A stretch of DNA of 64,000 nt from Bedellia somnulentella (GCA_963576735.1 OY755190.1:8301695-8365694), one strand, 5' to 3'; positions 42,385 to 54,842 are shown, numbered from the stretch's first letter. Made by a program: numbers and translations. Notes: generated by a model from the sequence alone, not told the origin.

Positions 42385-42612
42385 AGATGCCGCTTAGTGT
42401 TGGCTTAACTTGGCACAAATATTTTTCTACCCGCGCATCGTAAAAAGAAACGCAGGCTTTTGGTTCGGGGCTTTTGAAGCTAATTACTAGACACTTTATC
42501 ATCCTATTAATACCGCCATCATTTACTTACCATTTTTTCTCTGCTCAACTTCAAAAAGTGGCTGAATAAATTTTAATTCTCAAGCACTGGCTACCCCTTC
42601 TTTTACAATCTA
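42385..42612 (+). repeat. SINE-like family B, diverged
   Basis: gcttagtgttggcttaactt, ggggcttttgaag, caacttcaaaaagtggctga and agcactggctaccccttc. Confidence 0.5.
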
Positions 42613-42827
42613 CTAATTAAAAATATGAATGTAATAAGTGTTTAAAAAATGAATGTGTAAAAAATAATTGTTTTCGTCACCTTCAGAGGCACTCTTATTA
42701 AAACACCAACCGATGGTGACCCTACTCAAAACGAGACACAGTTAACTAGTTAGTCATCAGTGCGCATTCCTGTTTAAATAGTCATTCCATGGTACTAATA
42801 TATAAAAATTCTCAGATTTATTTTTTA

Positions 42828-43766
42828 TCAAATCATGTTAAAATATATAGTTCTAATCACCCAGCTTAAGTTTGCTCAACTCCAAAGAGGTTAGTCGAGT
42901 CAAGCCAAACTCCCAGTGCGTTAATCTAATAGAATAGCAGCACATTACTACGGAGAATTATGGAACAGACGAAATGCACTCTTTCAAATTTAAATTAATA
43001 TCAAAAACCAAACCTTAAAAAAATAACAAACAATTTTCTTCTCAATTTATGTGAGACGCTGTTGAATTTTTTATTCTGAAGCTCTGCTTACCTTAATTTA
43101 GGATTTATAAATATATTCAAACCCCCAATGAGAGGTTTTCTTTTTGAGAAATAAAAAAACAACATAGTTTCCTAGAGCTCTGTAGATGGCGTTGATGTAA
43201 CTACGTTTCTTACTTTAATTTTTTCTTCGTGGCCTCAATAGTGTTGCCACAATAATTTCGCCAATGTCAACTTTAAAAACATGTGTCACATCACTCTAGA
43301 GTAACTTTTTGGCGAGTAAAAACCACAAAAAGAATGTTAAATATAAATACCGTCTTTGTTTATTTACTTTTAAGCTATCTTGGCTTAAACTGATATTTAT
43401 TTAGACTTTCAAATCAGAACGTTTTTATGTACGTTCCGTTTTACGATATCATTACATCCAAAGTGAAAAACGGTGTGACGTTCCGTTCCTACCAGTAACT
43501 TAGCAAGTCTGGCGCCATCTATCCTGAGAACAGGTAAGAAGAAAAAAAGAAAAAAAGGAAAACCCCTCATTCTGTTTAAATCAAATCATGTTAAAATTTA
43601 TAAATCTAATCTGCCAGCTTAAGTCAGGTAAACTCCAGGGAGGTTAGTCAAGTCAAGCCAAACTCCTAGCGCGTTGATCTAATAGAATAGCAGCACATAA
43701 CTACGGAGAATTATGGAACTGACGAAATGCACTGTTACAAATTTAAATTAATATTCAAAACGAACC
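42828..43766. repeat. Pair of ~187-bp direct repeats 753 bp apart
   Basis: 42828-43014 and 43581-43766 share tcaaatcatgttaaaat, gttagtcgagtcaagcc (second copy gttagtcaagtcaagcc), taatagaatagcagcacat and acggagaattatggaac. The ~565 bp between contain no ORF. They do not start TG or end CA, and no primer-binding site is evident, so an LTR/TRIM reading is not supported. Confidence 0.7.
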
Positions 43767-43769
43767 GCT

Positions 43770-45110
43770 TCTGCGGTCGCCAGTGCTGCTGTTGTTCATC
43801 GCGGGTTAATAATGTTTTGATGTATTTACTGATATTCGGTTAGCTTATACTGTGAGTGCTAATTGGAATTTAATATGTGAGGAAAAAATATTATTGCGTG
43901 GTTTTTGAATTAAAATGGAAGTATTCCAGTATATTTATGTAATTTGTCAAAAGTGTTGTAAGATCCATTAAAAAAAAAACGTTTACGTTTATCAAGTCAA
44001 GACAAAGAAGCAATAGAATTAGTAAAAAGTCAAAATTAATGGGGATATCAACAATAGGGAATATGCATAAAATTTTAAATGCCCTAAAACTGTTTTTCAC
44101 GAATACTTATTATCGCAATATTATAATAAAAAAGTTTTTTTTTTAATTTACTTATTATATAAACCCCTAAAATAATATTCAAAAAGTGCAAAATAAGGGA
44201 GCGAAATTCAAAATTCCAAAACGCGCCACCATCGGTTGAACGAAATGTGACGTCATCTGACACGAAATTGTACTCAAAAGCGTCGAAAACACTAAGGTAA
44301 ACATCCACTGGACGTGTCAAGTGACGTCACGTATAACGCGCGTAAAATGGCGGCGTTTGAACTGCTTAAATTTTTTAAAAGTTTTAAATTCCAATTTTGA
44401 AAATATCTAGAGGATTTTGAAGCCCAAAAATATTTTTTTCCACGTTATAAAATAGTAAACTATTCATATAAGACAAAAAAGAAAAACATGAATATTCCCT
44501 ATTTCGAAGTTGTAATAAAGACCCCTTTTATTTACACTTTCTAAGCTAAGCAGCCTAATGTGTAAAAATAGAGAAATATCAGACATAAAACCATAGAGGT
44601 ATACACACATACTACTACTATATACATACTACTACTATATTACTATTCATAATACAGTGCGCTTTGTTAAGATTATTATACTACTAATTGAATTATTAAT
44701 AAAGCAATTAATTTAATGGATAAATGTGGTCTAGTATTTGCTTATTTATTTACTTACTAGCTATTATTGCTATTAGGGGATCGATCGGCTATCTGCCACC
44801 TTTGTTTCCAGCATAGCTAGAACGAGCGACCTTTTAACTAGATATCGCGTGATGCACACACAACAGCCATCTCTTTTGCACTTTCATAATTATTCACAGA
44901 GATCTCTTCTTTTTCAAGTATCTAAAGAAATATCCACTTAAGTGCAAAAATGTTTTATTTAAAATATTACGAAATTCTAATATACAAAATTGCATTTCAT
45001 TAAAACTATTTTAAACTATTTTAAATATTTTTAAAATAATAAAATTGCGCAGTATCTCAAGAATAAGGTATTGCCTTGTATTTTTGGATCATCAATAGTC
45101 CAACTAATCA
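43770..45110. other. Unassigned DNA with a weak inverted pair
   Basis: aatagggaatatgcat near 44053 and catgaatattccctatt near 44488 are near-complementary and enclose ~430 bp, possibly a MITE. The remainder has no recognised feature. Confidence 0.35.
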
Positions 45111-45114
45111 ATAT

Positions 45115-46790
45115 GTAAAAGCCCACACATAAACGTGGCATAATGTCATTCAGAAATGACATGTATGCAATTATGTATGCCTGGCATTAATTGAAACGAT
45201 TGAATGTGAGCAGTGATGGAAGAAACCTCACATTAAGCGATCATTTGCAAAAGACTTTTTTAAATTTTAGTATTTCAAATTAGCGGTTGCTGTTGCACCG
45301 TAACAAATATTGGTTTATCAGATTATTTGTTACGGTGCATTTTTCTTGCTATTGTTTTATTAATTAGTTAAGTTTTTTTTTTAGTTAAGTCTTTGTTTCT
45401 CTGGTGTTCTTTATTTTTATGCATATGTGGGAGCTTGTTATTGGCCTATATCCTTATGTCATAATTTCATATTGTAAATTTAGCTGTAAGCCCCCAAAAG
45501 ATAATTAAACAAAATAAAACAAATAAAAATATTACAAAAACCACACCACCCCTGTGAAGCTAGAGCGGTCCACTAGTAAATCATAAATTAATACATCACG
45601 ACCATAAATCTCAAAAAGGGGTCGCCAGAGCTTCAGAGCTAGAAACTATTCAGCTACATTTTGAAAGTTGATAGAAAAACAAGATGGTAGAATCAAAGTA
45701 TCCTTGATGATGGGTCTCTAACTCTAAGTCGCCTCTTACAAAACCCGTAGGTAGAAAGGGGTAGTGACATTCTAAGCCGGCACTACACGGCAAAAAAATA
45801 TTTTCATAAATGATCCAGGGAGGGAAATTATAATCTTTATTGTTGATTCATTAACACCCTTTCACATTTAAATAGATATTAATAATTAAAGGTAGTATTC
45901 AGGCTTTCTGCATCAATATTAATGAATTACCGAGAATATTATCGGAAGCGGTAGAGTTACAACTTCACTTAGTAACCAAACACTACGGCTGCAGGGGATG
46001 CAAACACGCTTTAACACGACTTGAATCAATATCTATATTCAGTGTGTGAACTGGTTGTATAGTTTGTAACTTTCCAAATTACTTCAATAATATTCACAGC
46101 AATGAATTCCAAAAGGGGTAGTCAGAGCCGTAGAATTAGGATATTTTCTGCCTTTAAAATTTTAGTGAGGAACGGATAATACAATAAAAAATGATTGGTG
46201 ATGGGTCTTCAGCCACGTCACCCAAAAATCTCAAAAGTCATCGCTTTCAAAACCCCAGAAAGAAATAGGTTCCTTGGTTTGTAAGATAAATGAAGCCATC
46301 GGCCCCCACTAATTTTGACTTTAAATGTTCGATCTTTTTAATATTTATAGCTGTAAGCATATTTAGAATAGAATAGTAAAACTGTTGAATGCATATCACA
46401 ATATGATTTTTAATTGAATAGACTTCCACTGATTTCAACCTAGGTAGACTATCAGCTTTAGCAATAATTCTTAACTATTCAATCTTCATCTCGACGGTGT
46501 TGGCGTTAGTAATTCCAAATTACTATTTACTAAACAATTGATCAGAAGTGGCTGGTCAACAATTGCACTTAGTAATTAAACACGACACGGCCATTGTACA
46601 GGGCTGCCAACACAGCAACATGTCGATAGCTAATATGACGTCATTCAATATAGACTGAAACAATACTTCGTAACTAACTTGTAATGACCCGTAGCGCGCG
46701 TGACATGTCCGATGAGGTGTTCGGTTGTATTGTCTGTGAGTTGCATAATTTACACAGGTGGGTTGAAATAAAAGTTTATACCTAGTCTAA
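45115..46790 (+). repeat. Repeat unit copy 1 (blocks Z, B, X, Y)
   Basis: Block Z (agcccacacataaacgtggc, tgtcattcagaaatgacatg) 45115-45235. A LINE 3' end (about 45340-45540) is inserted next. Family-B sequence 45598-45795. Block X (attaccgagaatattatcgg, gcggtagagttacaacttca) about 45825-46180. B-like piece 46120-46300. Block Y (attgcacttagtaattaaac, ccaacacagcaacatgtcga, aatgacccgtagcgcgcgtg) 46470-46775. The same order recurs at 54805-59900 and, from X on, at 60110-62890. Confidence 0.75.
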
Positions 46791-47356
46791 ATTAAACAAT
46801 GCTCTCAATCAGTCCATTTATGATCATCAGTCTGTGTCTGGACGTCAAATTTTACGTGGCGTAAGCAATATATTTACATACATCTTACGACATAATCGTA
46901 AAGTTCATTTTACACGATATAATGAGAAGATTACGAGTACATTGCTGTTAATACTTATTTCGTAGCAGCAACACGCTTCATTACGCGATAAAGTTGAGAA
47001 ATAGAAAGAAAATAGGAACGAAGCGGTCGCAATGCTGCTGAAGCTTAGTTCTGACGTTTGTTTTTTCAATTTATCGACGAAATCTAAACTTTAATTTGTA
47101 TTTTATTTATACTTTAATTCATTATATAAGACATATTTAGAAGTATTCTTGATCATTCCTTACAAATGATATTATTGTGGTTTGGTTTGAAATTACAAAT
47201 CCTAATTATTGACTAGCTGCACTGCGCTTTTTCAGATTTGGCGTTTCATTAAAAAGATGCAAAATTGTAACTGTCGCGATATCAAAGAATATAACGATAT
47301 TGCATAAATAGCTTGAAGGGTTAATGGCGTATAAGGGAAAGCTACCGGCAAAGTAA
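46791..47356. other. Unassigned spacer before the large transposon
   Basis: No motif recognised. Ends with the TAA (47354-47356) that is duplicated on the far side of the transposon. Confidence 0.4.
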
Positions 47357-47718
47357 TAGTGGAGCGCCGTAAGACATAAAAATGGTAAAATCTCGGAACC
47401 CAGGGCCAGTCAATGAATCTTTATAACAAGTGTTTGACTGTATTATTAAAACCTCAAATAAAAATTAAAAAAAAAAAATGCCGATCTCGATTACAACAAT
47501 TTTTATAAACAATTTACTGAAAAATGAAAGGCGGAAGGAGGAAAAAATAACATAATAATAACATAAACATAACATAACATATAACATAAAAAGTTTACAG
47601 TAAAGTTCTTAATTTTATATGCGACAAATTGTGTTTGCAGAGTAAATTCAATGTTAATTTATTAGATTTTCGCAAAAAAAATGATTTACAAAAGATAATT
47701 TAACCTTAACTATATCGA

Positions 47719-48868
47719 TTATTGCTCATTATTGTCGTCGTCGTCGTCGATTTCGTTGATGTAGATTGTAGGTAAAGGATTAGTACAGCTATCACCATTG
47801 CATTCTAAGCAAGCTGCAGTACAGTTTAATCCACTTTTCCTGCATCCACAAGATGCTCCACATCCTGTTTTGCATGCGCAAAAAATAATTTTTAGTAAAG
47901 ATTCTGGAGCTGGTCGCTGCGTCATTGTTTGCGGTATCAATATTCCGCGTTCATTTTTCCAACCCCATTCTTCTGGTAATATTTCTTTTCCGAGCCATGT
48001 TTGAACTTGTAAATATACTCTTTTGAAGTGTTCGAAAGCGGCATCTGCAGTAGGTGGTAATGACGGCAGTTTAACGCAGGTATTTTTGGCAGTTGCTTTC
48101 AAAAAAGAGTTATATCTCAATGCATTAAGATCTTTCGTTTTTTGGGGGGCATTATATAAAGCAAGATTGCATGTAACACCAGCCTTAAAAATTTCATCGA
48201 TGTCTTTGCATTCATTTTTAAAAACTGTCGCAGCATTTTGCAAATCCGTTCGTTTTTCGAAATTTTTTGCAAACACGTTTTTGCCACGTTGAAAAAAAGC
48301 TGACGTCGTGTCACATCCAGTGAATGCATGTAAGAACAGAATATGCTCTTTACACTTTGGTAATATTTTTTCTAAACTCTTAGAAGAGTACGCTCTTTGC
48401 AGTATTTTGCCTTTGGATGGTTTTCGAAAATAAATTTCTCGGTCTGGTGGTGAGAGCGCAGTCAATAAAACTAAAACATCTACATCCTCGGACACTACAG
48501 CAATGTTTTCAGATTGCAGATTAATAGCAGTTTCAATTATTAGTCTGTCGGCATCAGTTTCTGCTTGGCAAGCAAATATTTTATTTTCTGTGAGTGTTTC
48601 TCGTAGCATATCTATAAGTCTACTCTTATTTTTGGCATTCGATAAAAAAAAATCCTGCGCTGTTTTTAGTGGCATGGTTTTATCAAATATTATGTCATTA
48701 CATGCGTTTTTTTTTACAGCGACGCGTTCGTTCCATTGATTTTGTGCAGCTCTTCTTGTAACCATCAAATACGACATAAATGTTGTTTCCATAATTGTTA
48801 TGTAGATATCTGACATAATGTTGACAAATTGTACCGAAATTTACATCTAATTGCCACTTGCAACGATG
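47719..48868 (-). pseudogene. Transposon protein, PIN/XPG-like nuclease part and Cys-rich C-terminus
   Basis: Continues the frame interrupted at 49909: HRCKWQLDVNFGTICQHYV, then NNIYVVFDGYKKS. After a frameshift in the T9 run near 48712 come NDIIFDKTMPLKTAQDFF, CQAETDADRLIIETAI, VVSEDVDVLVLLTAL and HAFTGCDTTSAFF. The Asp/Glu residues in VVFDGY, AETDAD, SEDVD and GCDTTS are the expected metal-binding set of a PIN/XPG-type nuclease. The tail has CACKTGCGASCGCRKSG then CTAACLECNGDSC, nine or more cysteines, and an acidic end (DDDDDNNEQ). 365 codons (47719-48816) are open. Confidence 0.8.
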
Positions 48869-48871
48869 TAA

Positions 48872-49905
48872 AATCGTTTGCAATAGAATCCAACAATCAT
48901 GTAAACAAATATGGCGGACTGACATTGACAGCGTATTGTTTATGCCCATAGTGATGTCATAGTGTTCTAATTAAATTAATTAATAAATAAATAAATTTTA
49001 ATTTTAAGTCATAGACTATGGCCCATAGTAGGATAGGTACTAAAATAAAACTGACTAAAAAGATTAAATATATAAGCCATAGACTATAAAATAAAACATA
49101 ACATAAACGTTCACGCCGAATATCCCCCAAGGGGTTGGCAGAGGTACTAATACTTCTGAACATCACGTGACTTTGTCACCTGGTGTTCCGAGTACCCACG
49201 TTTTGCATGGACAGTGTACTCACGTGATAGGGGGCAGGCCTATCGCCGTTTTGTACGAATACACTGTCACATGACTAAGTACAACTCAGCCATGTGGGTT
49301 TCCTCACGATGTTTTCCCTCACCGTTAACAACCATGATAAATTAACCACACATATGTCTTTAGAAAAGACAAATTAGTGTAGGCCCGACCCAGGATTTGA
49401 ACACTCTACACACACACACACACACACTATAAAATAAAACTGATTATTTATAAACAAAGTGTTTATTAAAACAAATTTAAATCTTCGTCTTCATCATTAT
49501 TTTTATGGCTTAGGATTTAATCAGTTATGGTTAATTATATTAAGTTCTTGAAAAAAAATATTATTGTATTCAAATAATATTAAATTTAAATAATTTATTA
49601 AATTAAAAATAAAAGATAAATTCAGATTACGAACAACACTAACTTTTCAATGACTTATAGAGTTCGATGAGTAAAAAACTAAGATGACAGCTTGTCAAAT
49701 ACTTCGAAATTTTTACGTTGCAAATGTTTTAACAAATTTAACTTATAAATACAAGTTAAATCGTGTTGAAGATAATGTGAAAACAATGGTGCGTTTGTTG
49801 AAATCAGACTATGTTCATAATTGATCGTCAAATGTATGTGATCACGGAGTAATCGTGACAATTTGGTTTGTTTACATGATTGTTGGATTCTATTGCAAAC
49901 GACCT
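48872..49905. mobile_element. 1.03-kb TIR element inserted in the nuclease coding region
   Basis: aatcgtttgcaatagaatcc... at 48872 is the reverse complement of the end at 49905, matching for about 38 bp (including caacaatcatgtaaaca). TAA on both sides (48869-48871, 49906-49908). Removing it with one TAA joins VINGGMLL to HRCKWQ in frame. The interior has a 60-codon open stretch of unknown nature (49679-49861, -) and a SINE. Confidence 0.85.
49098..49425 (-). repeat. SINE family A with perfect 15-bp target duplication, innermost of three nested insertions
   Basis: actataaaataaaac at 49083-49097 recurs exactly at 49426-49440. The copy runs from the (aacat)n tail to gaacactctac, where the tRNA head is replaced by a (CA)n run (49409-49426). 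Confidence 0.9.
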
Positions 49906-49908
49906 TAA

Positions 49909-52037
49909 TAACATCCCTCCATTAATGACGTAGGAAAATTTTCGTACATCGTTCACATCCACTGACACTTCTGGGAATATGTCATAAAATGTAGATTTTG
50001 TTGTTTTTCGTATTTCACCATCTTCAAAGAGAGCAAGAGGATAAAGAGCTAATTCATAAGTCAAGTAGTTTTTTAGTTCTTCATCAGATTTTTTTAATAC
50101 GCATATACGCTGAAATAATAATAGCGGATCAATTGGAATAATATTTTGCTAGTCGATGCCAACAAAGGAATGATCTTGTCTTTCCTTGATAACTTAACTT
50201 CTTTGAAATTTATTCCATTAATTTTCATCATTATTTTTAGAACTTGCTCAAAAGCTGCGTAGCAATTCACGTTTTCTTGCCCAGTTATTCCAGTTGCAAT
50301 AGACATAATGACACCAACATCAGGGAATGGAGGATGTTGAATAAAATATTCTTCCAATTTTTTCACGTCAATGTCGTCCCTTTTGATTCGTGCATCGGTT
50401 GAATCAGCGTGTTGATAACTTTTTTTAAAAGATATATTACAAAATTCCTCTATGCCTTCTATTATATCTTTTGTAAAAATAACACCTTTTTTCCATTTAT
50501 AGACAATACTTTTCGTTACACCACGTTTAAAAGGTCCGCCTTCAACACTCATAGATTTCATTAATGTTTGTTCTATGGTTTGATCCGTGGAAATTCTAGA
50601 AAAAAATACATCAGAACGTATAGCAGTGAAATAGCCCTCTGTGAAATTTTGAAACTCTTCTGGGTCCATTTGGATAGATAATTCCTGCATGTCTTGCAAG
50701 TACAGTTGCGCGGACTTTGCATACGGAAAATGTCCTGATGCATGGAAGTATGGGATCATCCTCTCAATAGTTTGTAAATGCAGATTCCAATCACCCATAC
50801 GCTCAGCTGCAATAAAATCTTTTAGCTCTGATACCATTCGAAAATAGCTGATCCATAATCTGGACGTTTGATTTTTACTCTCTATATCATGTAATTTTTT
50901 TTCAAAAATTTCATTTAAACTTTGAAATCCAATATTTTCCGTTATTTCCGTGTAATTGAACATTTCAAAAATATTAGCATTCGTCTCATCAGCAATTAAA
51001 GTTTGGAAATCCGAATTATTTTTTAATAAATCATCGAAAATTAATCTAGATAAAGTTAGCTGCAGGAGTATATGTGCACGTACCGCTCTAGCATATGCAC
51101 GTCCAGACATGATATGATCGATTGAATTTTCGGCATAAACCGTCGAGAGGGCTTCTTTAATTCCACTTCCAGCCATCATATAACCAATAGATCCCATATA
51201 GGACATTAGCGTATGAAAAGAGCCCAATCGGACAACAGTAAGCATCTCATCTGATAAACATATAGCTGAAGTTATATCGCGCGATTTTATATACAAAAGT
51301 TGATCAAATATTACGATACATATCTTCATATTTAATGATTTTGCATTGTCTACTGATGTTTTCATCGCCGTATACAAAGTGTTATAATCACTTGGATAAA
51401 TGAATGGTAAGAATATTATTGACGAAGTATCAAAATCATGTGTACTTGTTAACAAATTCATGAATCCGTTCCATCCCGGGAAGTCATTATTGGTTTTGAA
51501 TTTTAGATACATCCAGAGAACGTTCAATTTTGAAGAAACTGTGGGGGTTAAATTGGGCTCTTGCTCCGAAATTTCGATTTGAAGTTTTTTCAATCCTTCA
51601 CCAGCAGAAGCTGGATATATTTGAAGGGGTATATGAGCTTGATCACGAATAGTTGTCTCTGTTGGAATCCTATCTAAACGTTTAATTGGTTCCCTGGTTT
51701 CTATTCGATCGCTCGGAGTTACAATTTCGATCGAACCCAAATTATGAAAAGTATCTTTGCCGTCTAGTGTGTTGACGTTAAAATCTGCGTTATCGTACAT
51801 AAATTGTACAAAAGTACCTGCTTTTATTTTCACAGGACTTGTGAATGTTGCAGAAGCTTCATAAATTATTGCTTCTTTGTATGATCCGCAAAAGCCTAAA
51901 GCGTTACATATTTCTATTATTTTTTTGAAGCCAAATTTTCTATGAAGAGTAACAGCTAAAGCCACATGCAGTGATGATATAAATGAACGAAGCCTTACTG
52001 CAGATATTATCGCATGAGCAGAGCTATTGAGGCGCAT
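49909..52037 (-). pseudogene. Transposon protein, large conserved core (647-codon open stretch)
   Basis: SSAHAIISAVRLRSFISSLH, FGFKKIIEICNALGFCGSYK, YPSDYNTLYTAMKTSVDNAK, ICIVIFDQLLYIKSRDI, VRLGSFHTLMSYMGSIGYMM, SGRAYARAVRAHILL, YFRMVSELKDFIAAERMGDW, MIPYFHASGHFPYAKSAQLY and STDQTIEQTLMKS are segments I recall as conserved among many-copy invertebrate proteins of unknown function. They precede the nuclease region. Near 50150 the frame shifts: PIDPLLLFQRICVLKKS, NYLTYELALYPLALF and KFSYVINGGMLL continue to 49909. The Asp normally starting the PIN fold (VIDGG) is Asn here (VINGG). The DDE-like catalytic residues, if any, are not evident to me. Confidence 0.8.
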
Positions 52038-53158
52038 TTCGTTTGATAAAGATTTATAAACTCTGGTTTACCTCTTTTGTCATTTAAAATTATTTGTGAT
52101 AAAAAAAAATGATAGAGATTTTGGTATTGTCTCATGAACATGGTTAAACATTTTATCACTAGCCGGATACATTTTATTATCATAAACCTGCGTCCGAATG
52201 TGTCGTCGTAAAATTTCACCAGCAGCCTTTAAAATACGATATTCTTCTTCTTCATCATCTTTTGACCTCTGACTGTTCCAGTTATCAGACAATATTTCAT
52301 ATTGTTGATTTTTAAAACATATGATTGTATTAGATCCAAATTTACTGGAGAATACAATATTATCCTCATAATGGTTCATTAACCTCATTTTTATCGTTTT
52401 ATCGTCAGAAATATGATCAATTGTCACAATACTTTTTAATTCTGCCAGTGAAAACTGGCAGTCATCATTTTCTTCAATATATTTGAAAATCTGCTCCATT
52501 GCTGCATCTACTTGTATTGTGACTGGATGAATTTTTTTATCCCTCTGGCTCTGTTTTACGGTAGTTTTCAAACGCATATAACAATCCGCGTGATACTTAG
52601 CGTCCTGAGCTACTAGATCTAACACACCTACAATTCTTTTATGGATATTGCGACAATATTCGCTTTTCTCTTCGCTTATCAAATTTAAAATAGTTTGCTT
52701 GAACTCAGAAGTAGTTACGTAGCTGATTTGCTGTCTTACCGATTTGGACTTTCTTCTTTCCTTTATTTCATCCGCTTCTTTTTCACCTAAAAAGCACTTA
52801 TTTTTCCAATCAAAATTAATAGAAGTAGCCATTCGCAGTTTTTTTTAGGTGGAGAGCATGTTGATGTGGTGTTCTTTTTTTTTAAATAAGCATTAATACA
52901 TCCTTTATTGATATATTTTTGTCTGCATACTGAATGCACGTAGACAAATTCGCAAGTATTTAAATACTGTGAAATTCCATCCCCTCTTTCCACAGAAGCA
53001 GCTTTCAGTGTTGGTATTCCTCTAGTGACTTTTATAATATCTCTTAGCTCAGAGCTTAATTCAGAACTACATCCAATTTTGTCACAAATGAGGCAACCAT
53101 TATTTATATTATTACTATTCGATGGTTCACCCATTTTGATACGAGGCTGTAACAACAA
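52025..53158 (-). pseudogene. Transposon protein, N-terminal Cys-rich part
   Basis: MGEPSNSNNINNGCLICDKIGC, with later YVHSVCRQKYINKG, suggests a zinc-binding module. A frameshift in the T8 run near 52840 leads to MATSINFDWKNKCFLGEKEA, then NIHKRIVGVLDLVAQDAKYH, DCYMRL and ILKAAGEILRRHIRTQVYD. A shift in the A9 run near 52105 switches frame to LSQIILNDKRGKPEF. A 5-bp duplication (GCTCT) near 52025 returns it to the core frame. All breaks are homopolymer or short-duplication events, so the reading order is clear. Confidence 0.75.
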
Positions 53159-53841
53159 ATATTACTAATATCAATAACTAACCTTTATATCACAATTAAT
53201 TAAAATTTCAGATGTAAGGATTGGAAATTTCTTTTTTTTTAAACAAAAATTACATTCTAACTTTTAAGATCGATCTATTATAAAATATACTATTGAATAT
53301 TCACAGTTGTTTTCAAAACCATGTAATATAAATAATAAACAAATACTTACTATTTATGCCACTATTTTCAAAGTTTGTAATACTCAGTAATTAACTTTTA
53401 TCACACTCACTGCACAATAATATATATATATATATATTTTTTAATTATTTTTGTTTCGGAGCAAACAACAACTACGTATCCAGCCTAGCAAGTTGCCACG
53501 TGTACTATTCTGTTAGGGCCCGCGTTAACAACACCCAACAGCTGCTTTTGCCCCCTCTATTCCCCTCCCCACCCTTCATCGTTATACCTGCAGTCCCTTG
53601 AGACCCAAGATGAATTTTATAATAGTTCTTCTTTTCAAAATCTAATTTTACACTAATATAAATTAAGGAAAACTTCAAAAAATTAATAATTATTTATAAT
53701 AATTATTAAAAAATTAAGATCGCACAAAATATTTTTTTTAAAATTTTTCTATATGCTAGTAGAAACACATTGCCAAAGTTTATAAAAAGATTTATTGACT
53801 GGCCCTGGATTCCGAGGTATAAACCTTACGGCGCTCCACTA
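53159..53841. other. 5' non-coding part of the large transposon
   Basis: Holds a short (AT)n run near 53421-53440 and a C-rich patch near 53550-53580, then the terminal inverted repeat. Promoter elements of the transposon gene would lie here, but I cannot identify a start site. Confidence 0.4.
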
Positions 53842-54804
53842 TAAACACAGTTTTGGAACAACGGTTTTGTTCTAGAAAATGACACGTTTGCAACCATCCG
53901 CTCACGCAAGGTTCATTAATTTTTCTGAATTAAATCAATAATTTTATGCACGCAGTATTAATGTATTCTCTCTCGTTTAGAATCCTATGTAGTGAATTTG
54001 ATGATTGCAAAACCTACTTACCTTATTACGTACTAAAATCTATTTAATTTGCTGTTTTAAAATTTACTCACAAAATATCGTCATATTGACTAGACCATCC
54101 TCTTATAAATGCATATTTAAGCAAACAAAAAAGTAGTCTATCTTAGGAGTAATTCCTCTACCAAAGTATTAACTCTTTTAAAAATAAAGTATGTTTTAAG
54201 CAAAAATCTTAAAATTTACAAATATTTATAGTATGTAAGAAATGTTGAGCATGTATGAGAAGAATAATAAATGTGAGGAAAACAGAGAGATACATCAGGA
54301 TGGTGCGAAGTGGCGATCGATAATCTTTGATTACCCCAGAACAATGGGCCGTAATATAGGTACATAATTAGGTAAATAAGTTATAAGATACACCTTCCAA
54401 GTCAAAAATGACCGGAATAACTAAAAGGTCGTATGTTATGTTGAATTAAATCAACAATATTGTAAACTGAGCCAAGTAAGAGAAAGTTCCCTCTTTATAC
54501 ATTTTCTAAGATAAAGTAAGCAAAGAAGACATTGCAGTCCTTCCACGCTATTAAATACAAAAGCTTCAACTTACTCTAATTCGGTTGAACATCTGCATTA
54601 TATTTTTAATGTCCAGATAATTTAAATTGTACGTTAAATAGAATTCTTGCTGTAAAGTCTTTAGTTATTTATTCCTTTCATTTTTAGTCTATACATAGCA
54701 AATGTAAAAAAGTGGAGAGAAATAAATGGTAAAATTATTTTTGAAATGAAAGTTTTTATTTGTTAAAAGGTTTTCGGATAGCAATATATTCACCAATTGC
54801 TCAA
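53842..54804. other. Spacer with one RTE-like LINE remnant
   Basis: 54245-54345 (gagcatgtatgagaagaata, aagtggcgatcgataatctt) is a decayed copy of the LINE tail at 37843. Otherwise nothing recognised. Confidence 0.5.
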
Positions 54805-54842
54805 AACGGCCCAATTACTCAATATGAAAAAGCCCACATATA

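Larger units (their letters stand above)
47357..53841 (-). mobile_element. Complete 6.5-kb DNA transposon encoding a PIN/XPG-like nuclease protein (Academ-like?)
   Basis: Both ends begin tagtggagcgccgtaag as inverted repeats, perfect over 17 bp. After a short gap both continue with a ctcggaa.ccagggccagtcaat block. TAA lies on each side (47354-47356, 53842-53844). Inside, on the - strand, one long protein fills most of 53158-47719, broken by frameshifts and by the TIR element 48872-49905. A protein of this size with an XPG-like nuclease region and Cys-rich ends is reminiscent of the Academ superfamily, known for such a nuclease; that name is my inference. The structure (TIR + TSD + coding) shows it moves or moved as a DNA transposon. 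Confidence 0.85.

Noticed and set aside
42828..43766. LTR retrotransposon or TRIM
   Set aside because: Direct repeats do not start TG or end CA, and no primer-binding site or polypurine tract is visible.
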